This document shows, in pieces, positions 1 to 5,978 of a stretch of DNA of 7,516 bases. Made by a program: the position numbers and the translations under genes. Each line of letters starts with the position of its first letter. The first letter of the stretch is position 1. The notes beneath the pieces were generated by a model. That model worked only from the letters and a program-made list of their open reading frames with translations, searched no databases and was not told the origin of the DNA. The stretch comes from Bacteroidales bacterium (GTDB lineage: Bacteria > Bacteroidota > Bacteroidia > Bacteroidales > BM520): positions 1 to 7,516 of the forward strand of contig JAQVPY010000108.1 in assembly GCA_028701815.1 (NCBI GenBank), in the 5' to 3' direction.

Positions 1-15
1 ACGCTCTTCCGATCT
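1..15 (+). other. Illumina adapter remnant at contig end
   Basis: The first 15 bases, ACGCTCTTCCGATCT, are identical to the 3' end of the Illumina TruSeq read-1 adapter. The leading AC separates it from the read-2 adapter, which has TG before the shared CTCTTCCGATCT end. These bases are library sequence left in the assembly, so genomic sequence starts at base 16. The junction creates an artificial TGA at 15-17 in the frame of the LysR gene that follows. This identification rests on memory of the adapter sequence and an exact 15-base match. Confidence 0.95.
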
Positions 16-17
16 GA

Positions 18-599
18 CAATCTTTTCTTCCTTCGCTTTTAGCAAAGTTCACGCTGCATCTTCCGGAGGTCAAGGTCTCGTTGCTTTCCGGCAACAGCGC
101 ACAAGTCGAGGAAGCCCTGTTCGGTCACAAGATAGATTTGGGCATTGTAGAAAATGCCGGACGCTGTAAAGGACTTCACTACGAGAATGTTATTGAAGAC
201 GAGCTTGTGCTTGTGGCGAATACAAAGGGTAAATATGCAGACATAGAAGAGGTTACGATGGAAGAGCTGACAAAGATGCCCATTGTCTTTAGGGAAAACG
301 GTTCCGGGACATTGGAAGTCATAGAGTCGACGTTTGCCGATGTGGGTTACAAGATAGGCATGTTCAATGTGATAATGCAGCTTGGAAGCACGGAGGCGAT
401 AAAATCATTCATACAGAATGTAGATGCAGTAGCGATTATTTCGGTAATTGCAGCGAATAAGGAATTAAGGGACGGTTCCTTAAGAATCATTGACATACAG
501 GGTGTTGACATGAAACGTCATTTCGCTTTTGTTATGCGGCAGGGAGAGCAAGGAAAGCTCATCAGGCGTTTTTGCGAATTTATTCAACGCAATAACTAA
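18..599 (+). CDS. LysR-type transcriptional regulator, C-terminal effector domain (5' truncated)
   Basis: This is the C-terminal part (193 residues) of a LysR-type transcription factor; the helix-turn-helix half is missing because the contig ends here. The open frame runs back from the first plausible start (TTG at 81) to base 18 and reads QSFLPSLLAKF...LPEVKVSLLSGNSAQVEEAL. This is the usual opening of the LysR effector-binding domain (TIGQYxLPxLLxxFxxxxPxV), so TTG-81 is an internal Leu and not the start. Other family marks are the DLGIVE strand, the RENGSGT segment (family RExGSGT, ligand-cleft loop) and GSTEAIKSFIQ. The stop is TAA at 597-599. The closest known types are CysL/YeiE-like regulators of sulfur metabolism, which often sit beside yeiH, as here. 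Direct control of the downstream transporter is an inference from position. The protein looks intact apart from the missing start. Confidence 0.9.
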   Translation, partial: QSFLPSLLAKFTLHLPEVKVSLLSGNSAQVEEALFGHKIDLGIVENAGRCKGLHYENVIEDELVLVANTKGKYADIEEVTMEELTKMPIVFRENGSGTLEVIESTFADVGYKIGMFNVIMQLGSTEAIKSFIQNVDAVAIISVIAANKELRDGSLRIIDIQGVDMKRHFAFVMRQGEQGKLIRRFCEFIQRNN

Positions 600-620
600 A
601 AGTTATTACACATAACTTTT
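598..620. promoter_or_regulatory. Perfect 9-bp palindrome with LysR-box geometry (or weak terminator)
   Basis: AAAAGTTAT (598-606) and ATAACTTTT (612-620) are exact inverted copies around a 5-base spacer. The core GTTAT-N5-ATAAC contains T-N11-A (T603, A615), the standard LysR-type binding pattern. It starts at the regulator's stop codon and lies about 55 bases upstream of the start site predicted from the yeiH promoter candidate, near where LysR activators normally bind. The alternative is an intrinsic terminator for the regulator: the T run goes on to 622, but the stem has only one G-C pair per arm, so it would be weak. Confidence 0.5.
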
Positions 621-626
621 TTCCGT

Positions 627-657
627 TTTATAGATGCGAGGTCATTTATGATCTTTG
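627..657 (+). promoter_or_regulatory. Weak Bacteroidota-type promoter candidate for yeiH
   Basis: GATCTTTG (650-657) matches the Bacteroides -7 consensus TAnnTTTG except for the first base. TTTA (627-630) lies 19 bases upstream and resembles the -33 TTTG element with one mismatch. Spacing is normal for this class. Two mismatches make it a modest candidate, but weak boxes are expected for a promoter that needs a LysR-type activator. Transcription would begin near 663-666, leaving a leader of about 20 bases before the ATG at 684. Confidence 0.35.
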
Positions 658-683
658 CAGTATCAAAATAAAACGTAAGAGTT

Positions 684-1627
684 ATGGTATTAAGTACAAT
701 TTTTGGGAAGAATCAGGGTACGGTAACGCGTATCATTTTCATTATTCTAATAGTAGTTTCGTTATTTGTTTCGCCTGCGATAGCATTATTTTTAGGTATA
801 TTCATGGCATTAACCATAGGGGTGCCATACGGTAACTTTTCGAAGAAGGCTTCGAAGTATTTATTACAGGTATCGGTAGTAGGATTAGGTTTTGGCATGA
901 ACTTACACGAGTCGTTAGCGACGGGTAGGGAGGGGATGATCTTCACCATAGTTTCGGTTATAGGAGTATTATTAATAGGGACTTTATTAGGCAGGTTATT
1001 AAAGATAAACAAGAGGAATGCGTATTTAATATCGACCGGTACGGCGATATGTGGTGGCAGTGCGATAGCGGCGGTAGCACCTGTAATCAATGCGGACGAG
1101 AATGAGACGTCGTTAGCGTTAGCGATAATTTTCATGTTAAATGCCATAGCGTTATTTATATTTCCGCCGATAGGTCGTTGGTTAGGGATGACGCAGTCGC
1201 AGTTTGGTATGTGGGCAGCCATCGCGATTCACGACACGAGTTCAGTAGTAGGGGCAGGTGCCGCGTATGGGGAAGAGGCATTAAAGATAGCAACTACTGT
1301 CAAGTTAACGCGAGCTTTATGGATAATACCTGTAGCGATTTTTTCCGCTATAATATTCCGTTCAGGCAGCAAGAAGATATCTATTCCATGGTTTATCTTC
1401 ATGTTCATAGGAGCGATGTTAATCAACACCTTTTTACCGTTTCCGGCTCAATTATCCACTGGTATAGTATTTCTCTCGAAGAAGTTATTATGTGTAACAT
1501 TATTTTCCTCGGTTGTGGTTTATCTTTTGCGACGATCAAGAAAGTAGGCATCAAGCCGTTGGTATTGGGAGTTATATTATGGGTGATAATATCGTTAGCG
1601 ACATTGGGGGTAGTATTTTTGGTGTAA
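684..1627 (+). pseudogene. yeiH: YeiH/UPF0324 family membrane transporter (putative sulfate exporter), one apparent frameshift
   Basis: This is a polytopic inner-membrane protein of the UPF0324/YeiH family, commonly annotated as a putative sulfate exporter; its substrate is not firmly established. Family signatures are clear: GLGFGMNL near residue 68, GTAICGGSAIAA (119-130) and WAAIAIHDTSSVVGA (177-191), with hydrophobic segments throughout. From ATG-684 the frame stays true to the family to about base 1505 (274 residues), then would run into an unrelated tail (SSVVVYLL...) and stop at 1545-1547. The expected C-terminus (LGCGLSFATIKKVG, then a last membrane helix) continues in the -1 frame to the TAA at 1625-1627. 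One extra T in the T4 run at 1503-1506 would restore a single 314-residue protein, a normal family length. This may be a sequencing or assembly error near a contig end, or a real recent mutation. The leader AAACGTAAGAGTT has no strong ribosome binding site, as is usual in this phylum. Before the shift, 31 of 33 leucines are TTA, unlike the neighbouring regulator. Confidence 0.85.
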
Positions 1628-1637
1628 TGGATGAAAC

Positions 1638-1669
1638 AAAAAAAGGTCGCCTCAAAGGCGACCTTTTTT
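1638..1669. terminator. Bidirectional rho-independent terminator between convergent genes
   Basis: GGTCGCC (1645-1651) pairs perfectly with GGCGACC (1657-1663) around the loop TCAAA. The stem is flanked by seven A (1638-1644) and six T (1664-1669), which can lengthen it to 13 pairs. On the + strand the T run ends yeiH transcripts 11 bases or more after the stop codon. On the - strand the A run becomes a U tract and ends the TonB receptor transcript, whose stop is at 1691. One element therefore serves both genes. Confidence 0.92.
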
Positions 1670-1690
1670 ATTTAAGATATGATCCTATGA

Positions 1691-4600
1691 TTAGAAGCTA
1701 TATTTAATACCTAAGAGGATTGACCAGCATTGGCCGTTGTTTCCGGTAAAATATTTATTGAAAGTTTCTGTAGGATAAGCAGTAATATTGTTACCTTCAT
1801 CGTCTACGCCAACGGATATTTTATTCATAGAGTAGATAGGTTCATTATTTTCATTAACTCCTTGATATTTTAAAGGAGTGATAGTTGAGGTACTGCCATA
1901 GCAACCATATTTGTAAACGCCCCATTTAGAGTTGAACATATTCAAGAAGTTGTCTACGTTAAGGCTGAGTTCGAGGTTATGAACGCGTTTTCCGATTTTT
2001 ACGGAGAAGTCTTCAGAAATACGGAAGTCCAAGTAGCTGATCCAAGGTGAGCGGGCTGCGTAAGCTTCTGCGTATTCGCCTTTATGAGTGCTTAAGTAAG
2101 CATCTTGTTCCAAGAAAGCCCAGAATGCGTCAGCATCTTCCTGGCTTGTGAAGTTGATTTCGTTCTTTGTCTTAGGAATATACATAAGGTCTGTTGAGAT
2201 ACCGTCGCCATTCATATCGTTAGAATAGATATAGCTGTAGTTACCTGCTGAGTAAGCAGTGAAGTACAGACCGAGTTTCCGACCGTTACCGTAGAATACC
2301 TTCCAAGGAACCATATAGCTGTAGTTAGCCATAACTTTATCAGGGACAACGTACAAACTGCGTTGGATGTCAACGAAAGTAGGACCGTCGATGCTGTAGA
2401 GTCCGGAATAAGCGGAGGAAGCGTTACTGCCCGGCATGCCGGAGATTTCTTTGCTTTCCGTATGGGTATAAGCAGCCATGATGTTCATGTTTTTAACAGG
2501 TGAAGTGTTAATGCTGAAATTGACAGTGTAGCCGTAACCCTGTTTTGTGTTTGTCAAAACGTATGCTGCAGAGTTGCCATATTGGTATGATTCGAAAGAG
2601 TTGTAGTTAACGCGGTTATCAGGACCTGAGAAGCGGTTTGATGCATCTGCGTTATTGATTAAATCGCTATTCAAGTTCCAGTCAACGAGACGAACACCAT
2701 AGATAGTTTTGTTAAACATACCTTCGATGGATAATGTCATTGGGAATGAGATAGGTAGAGTATAGTCTAAAGCTAAAGAGGTCTTCCATATTTGCGGCAT
2801 TTTGAAGTTTTCATCTACGCCGTTAATAGTACTTGGAAGTTGTCCGTCTTCAGGGGTAACTGTGGTATTGATACCTAATGCATTGATCATGTCATCAACA
2901 TTAGTATACAGATTACCGTTTTCATCGCGAAGGCTTTGAAGAGCTGCAATAACAGCGTCGCTATAAGTTAATTCGCCGTTAACTAAACTGCCGCTATAGG
3001 AGATCAAGGTTTGGATCATACCTGCATTTTGTGGCATATTGGTGAAGAATACGAGAGGGAGACGACCCTGGAAGATTCCTGTACCGCCGCGAAGAACGAG
3101 GCTGTTATTTTTAAGGATGTCCCAGTTGAAACCGATACGAGGAGAAACCTGAATGCTGTTGTTCGGCCATTTGCCTGTATTAACGGTATTTTCGCCCATC
3201 ACGTAATTAAGGATAGCGTTGTTTGTCATAATTTGGCTGTTGTTGAAGAACAGACCGTCGAGGCGGATACCATAGTTAAATCTGAAGTAGTCGTTAACAG
3301 ACCATTCATCTTGTCCGTAGATACCGAGTTGGTTATAAGTAACTTCTCCGCGAGGATTTACTTCTCCGTTATTACCATAAGTTAAAGCAAAGCTTAACGG
3401 CATAGCGTCATTTAAGAAATCTTCAACGCTTGCGAAACGATAGTAACCGGTACCATTACGCATGTAGGAGTTACTTGCGTTTTGACGTTCCCAGTTAACA
3501 CCTGCGGTGATCTTATGATTTTTTACGTAGTAAGTCAAGTTGTCGGCGACATTATAAACCTGGTTAGTTACGCCGTTGTTATATGAGAACAATTCGTAGC
3601 CTAAACTTGTGAAAGGAACGTAGTTGCCAGAGCTGAGGTCGCCTGTCATAATATCTATATGGGGGAAGATATCCGAATTGGAACCGCGTTGGTCATCGAT
3701 ATAGGTATAAGTAGCGATAAACTGGTTGGAGATCTCATTAGTGAAGCGGCTGTTAAGTTCGGCAGCTACAGAAGTAACGTTATTCTTTTGTGAATACATA
3801 TTATATGAGAACGGGAATGAGGTTTCGCTGGAGCGGTTGTAGCTACGGTTACGGAATTTGTCGTCGCAGGAGTTGCCGTTAGGAGCGTTCCAAGTAGTGT
3901 TGTTAGTTTTGTTAAAACGAACAGTCATCTTATGATTCTGGTTGATATTCCAGTCGATGCGGGCCAAAATTTTCATATTGTCGGTACCGCCGGGATAATC
4001 TGTATATGACCCCGGGTCATAACCGTAGTCATTCATCAATTTGGTTTTAACCTGGTCGAGGAGAGCTGCATCGTCTCCACCAGGGGTATATTGGATAACT
4101 TGAGAAGGTTCGTTTTCCATTTCGAAGTTAGCGAAGAAGAACAGCTTATCTTTTACGATAGGGCCGCCGAGGGTAGCACCGTAAACGAGTCTGCTTTCTT
4201 TTTCTCTTTCACCGAGGTCTTCACCTGCGAGAATATTACCGCGTAAAGCCTGATTGGTGTAGTAGGTGTATGCGGATCCCTTGAACATGTTAGTACCTGA
4301 TTTGGTAATAGCGTTGATACCGCCGCCTACGAAGTTAGATTGACGGACATCGAAAGGAGCAACAACTACCTGGATTTCTTCGATAGCATCGAGTGAAATA
4401 GGGGTTCCGCCACCGGGGAGGGAGCTGCTTAAGCCGAAGTTGTTGTTGAAGTTTGCGCCGTCAACGGTGAAGTTGGTCGAACGGCCGTCGCTACCTGCGA
4501 AACTCATCCCGTTTGAATACGGGGAGATCTTGATAACGTCGCTTATGCTACGGTTGATAGTAGGAAGAGCTTGGATCTCTTGTGAGTTTACAACTGTGGA

Positions 4601-4996
4601 GGAGGAATTTCTTACAGGTCTTTCGGAAGCTGCCGAGATGGTAACTTCTGAAAGGGAAGTGGATTCTTCTTGAAGTTTGAAGCTAGCGCGATAAGTTTCA
4701 CCTAATTTAAGAGTGATTCCTTCTTGTTTTACCGGGACGTAACCGATAAATCTTACTTCAATTGTGTAGGGGCCTCCGACACGCATACCCTGAATGGTAT
4801 AAAAACCATCGTTGTTTGTTGTCGTTCCATAGCTGGTTCCGGAAGGGATGTGTTTAGCCAACACTGTCGCGCCCGGCATCCCGCCATTAGCGTCGCTGAT
4901 CTTTCCGGTCATGCTTGAAGTTGTTACTTGTGCAAATGATGAAACCGCAATAAATGCAGCACAAATCACCATAACAAATCGTAGTAATCTTTTCAT
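1691..4996 (-). CDS. Oar-like TonB-dependent outer-membrane receptor with carboxypeptidase-regulatory-like domain
   Basis: This is a complete 1101-residue outer-membrane receptor. Residues 1-22 are a signal peptide (MKRLL, then a hydrophobic core) with likely cleavage SSFA|Q. About 25-112 form a carboxypeptidase-D regulatory-like beta domain (MTGKISDANGGMPGATV, GFYTIQGMRVGGPYTIEV, FIGY). LSEVTISA (about 115-122) is a TonB-box-like stretch. About 130-235 is the plug, with NFTVDGANFNN and APFDVRQSNFVGGGINAITK, a strong mark of the Oar type first described in Myxococcus. The rest is a long Tyr/Asn-rich beta barrel ending in LLGIKYSF, with the terminal Phe of an outer-membrane assembly signal. 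Such receptors import ligands using TonB-ExbBD energy. The ligand here is unknown; no SusD-like lipoprotein gene follows, so this is not a SusCD pair. The ATG at 4996 is preceded by an A-rich tract and opens directly on the signal peptide, which supports this start. The gene is probably monocistronic, with its own promoter and the shared terminator at 1638-1669. Confidence 0.93.
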   Translation of the reverse strand: MKRLLRFVMVICAAFIAVSSFAQVTTSSMTGKISDANGGMPGATVLAKHIPSGTSYGTTTNNDGFYTIQGMRVGGPYTIEVRFIGYVPVKQEGITLKLGETYRASFKLQEESTSLSEVTISAASERPVRNSSSTVVNSQEIQALPTINRSISDVIKISPYSNGMSFAGSDGRSTNFTVDGANFNNNFGLSSSLPGGGTPISLDAIEEIQVVVAPFDVRQSNFVGGGINAITKSGTNMFKGSAYTYYTNQALRGNILAGEDLGEREKESRLVYGATLGGPIVKDKLFFFANFEMENEPSQVIQYTPGGDDAALLDQVKTKLMNDYGYDPGSYTDYPGGTDNMKILARIDWNINQNHKMTVRFNKTNNTTWNAPNGNSCDDKFRNRSYNRSSETSFPFSYNMYSQKNNVTSVAAELNSRFTNEISNQFIATYTYIDDQRGSNSDIFPHIDIMTGDLSSGNYVPFTSLGYELFSYNNGVTNQVYNVADNLTYYVKNHKITAGVNWERQNASNSYMRNGTGYYRFASVEDFLNDAMPLSFALTYGNNGEVNPRGEVTYNQLGIYGQDEWSVNDYFRFNYGIRLDGLFFNNSQIMTNNAILNYVMGENTVNTGKWPNNSIQVSPRIGFNWDILKNNSLVLRGGTGIFQGRLPLVFFTNMPQNAGMIQTLISYSGSLVNGELTYSDAVIAALQSLRDENGNLYTNVDDMINALGINTTVTPEDGQLPSTINGVDENFKMPQIWKTSLALDYTLPISFPMTLSIEGMFNKTIYGVRLVDWNLNSDLINNADASNRFSGPDNRVNYNSFESYQYGNSAAYVLTNTKQGYGYTVNFSINTSPVKNMNIMAAYTHTESKEISGMPGSNASSAYSGLYSIDGPTFVDIQRSLYVVPDKVMANYSYMVPWKVFYGNGRKLGLYFTAYSAGNYSYIYSNDMNGDGISTDLMYIPKTKNEINFTSQEDADAFWAFLEQDAYLSTHKGEYAEAYAARSPWISYLDFRISEDFSVKIGKRVHNLELSLNVDNFLNMFNSKWGVYKYGCYGSTSTITPLKYQGVNENNEPIYSMNKISVGVDDEGNNITAYPTETFNKYFTGNNGQCWSILLGIKYSF

Positions 4997-5079
4997 TTTT
5001 TTAAAATTTGGTTAATAAATACATTAAATTCTTGATATATAAATAATTAAATTTCTCATTAAATTATTTTTTTAACTTG

Positions 5080-5111
5080 TAAAAGTATAAACAAAAAATG
5101 GAATTAACAAA
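5080..5111 (-). promoter_or_regulatory. Bacteroidota-type promoter for the TonB receptor gene
   Basis: Read on the - strand, TTTG (5111-5108) is followed after 20 bases by TACTTTTA (5087-5080). These match the Bacteroides -33 (TTTG) and -7 (TAnnTTTG) elements with only the last base of the -7 box differing, and with normal spacing. Transcription would start near 5072-5076, giving a leader of roughly 75-80 bases that is very AT-rich. The region is so AT-rich that chance matches are possible, but this is the best pair I found between 4997 and 5225. Confidence 0.5.
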
Positions 5112-5225
5112 TTTTTATAAAAATAATGTTAAGGGGATTGCCGTACTTAGACATTCTGTAAGCCAACGTGTTGAAATTGAACGTTAGATGTTTTTAACAG
5201 CATGTTAATAAAAAAAGGAAATGTG

Positions 5226-5975
5226 TTATATTCTTTTAACGGTACGTAAAAAATGCGTATATTTTTCTCCGTTGAAGATACCTGTATTATCGAGAGACTC
5301 TATTTTGACTTTTCCAGAGCAGTGGATGATTTTATTGTTATTGAGGATTATACCTACGTGTGAAATGTTTGTTTCGTCGCCAAAGAATGCGAGGTCGCCT
5401 TGGTGAGCTTCTTCTACGATATTAATTGTTTGACCTGTGTTTACCTGAGCGGAGGCATCGCGAGGCAGTGCTATGCCATTGATTTTAAAGACTATTTGAA
5501 CGAATCCCGAGCAGTCGAAGCCCATACAGGTTCTCCCTCCCCACAAGTAAGGGGCGCCGAGAAATTTTTGTGCGGTTTCTGTAACCAGTTGTTTAGGACT
5601 ATTATTGTTGTCGCCGTATTTGTCCAAAGAAAATAATATATTAAAGGCTTTATTGTTGAGATTGAATTTCCCGTTTGTCGGAGTCATAATTTCGCTTCCG
5701 GCGGAAACGGTGATGATATCGTTTTGTTCGTCGCCGAGAACGAGTAGTTCTTTTGTTACGAGGGCAGTTTCTGATGTATCTGTTGCAATCTCGAGGAAAG
5801 AAGAGCGGCTGATCCATCCTGTATAGGAGTCAAATGTTGTTTTTACGAGGAGCCAGTTGTCAATTTTCTCAATTATAGTATATGTTTCGCCAAACAGAAT
5901 TTGGGAGATCATCTCCGATTTATGGTCGGGTTCCGAGCGCATCGGCACTTGTGTGGTAAGTACTATTCCTTTCAT
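5226..5975 (-). CDS. SH3b-NlpC/P60 (C40) cysteine endopeptidase, probably cytoplasmic murein-peptide hydrolase
   Basis: This is a complete 249-residue peptidase. Residues 1-62 are a bacterial SH3 domain (VPMRSEPDHKSEMISQILFGE, then NWLLVKT and YTGWI), followed by a second, poorly conserved SH3-like stretch (about 72-120) and an NlpC/P60 catalytic domain (about 128-247). The catalytic triad is visible: Cys155 in FDCSGF, His206 in SHVGI and His218 in IIHCSG; PYLWGG (142-147) is the usual substrate-pocket segment. There is no signal peptide or lipobox, and the protein begins with the SH3 fold. That layout resembles dipeptidyl-peptidase VI and YkfC-type enzymes, which cut gamma-D-Glu to diamino-acid bonds in free murein peptides bearing an N-terminal L-Ala. 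A role in peptidoglycan-peptide recycling in the cytoplasm is therefore the best inference. Its ATG (5975) lies three bases after the stop of the upstream PgpH-like gene, so the two are very probably co-transcribed. No convincing terminator was found downstream. Confidence 0.92.
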   Translation of the reverse strand: MKGIVLTTQVPMRSEPDHKSEMISQILFGETYTIIEKIDNWLLVKTTFDSYTGWISRSSFLEIATDTSETALVTKELLVLGDEQNDIITVSAGSEIMTPTNGKFNLNNKAFNILFSLDKYGDNNNSPKQLVTETAQKFLGAPYLWGGRTCMGFDCSGFVQIVFKINGIALPRDASAQVNTGQTINIVEEAHQGDLAFFGDETNISHVGIILNNNKIIHCSGKVKIESLDNTGIFNGEKYTHFLRTVKRI

Positions 5976-5978
5976 AAT

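Noticed and set aside
81..83. TTG as the start codon of the LysR gene
   Set aside because: The frame is open back to base 18 and the upstream residues match the conserved LysR effector domain. The stop before it contains adapter bases.
713..1222. 169-codon open frame on the - strand across yeiH
   Set aside because: It is an antisense shadow of a gene with clear UPF0324 motifs on the + strand, has no recognisable domain, and follows from the codon bias of yeiH.
1178..1500. Open frame on the + strand overlapping the middle of yeiH
   Set aside because: Only its last 40 codons (after about 1505) make sense, as the true YeiH C-terminus. The part before is out-of-frame translation of yeiH.
1500..1510. 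Programmed -1 ribosomal frameshift in yeiH
   Set aside because: The bases ACA TTA TTT TCC do not form a slippery heptamer X-XXY-YYZ in the correct frame, and I saw no clear downstream stem. A missing T is simpler, and the family is not known to use recoding.
3011..3385. 124-codon open frame on the + strand inside the TonB receptor gene
   Set aside because: It lies fully antisense to the receptor barrel, lacks any recognisable motif and has no upstream promoter or start context of its own.
5194..5208. Hairpin TTAACA-GCA-TGTTAA after the C40 peptidase gene as its terminator
   Set aside because: The stem is only six mostly A-T pairs, and in the direction of the peptidase transcript it is followed by A residues, not a U tract.
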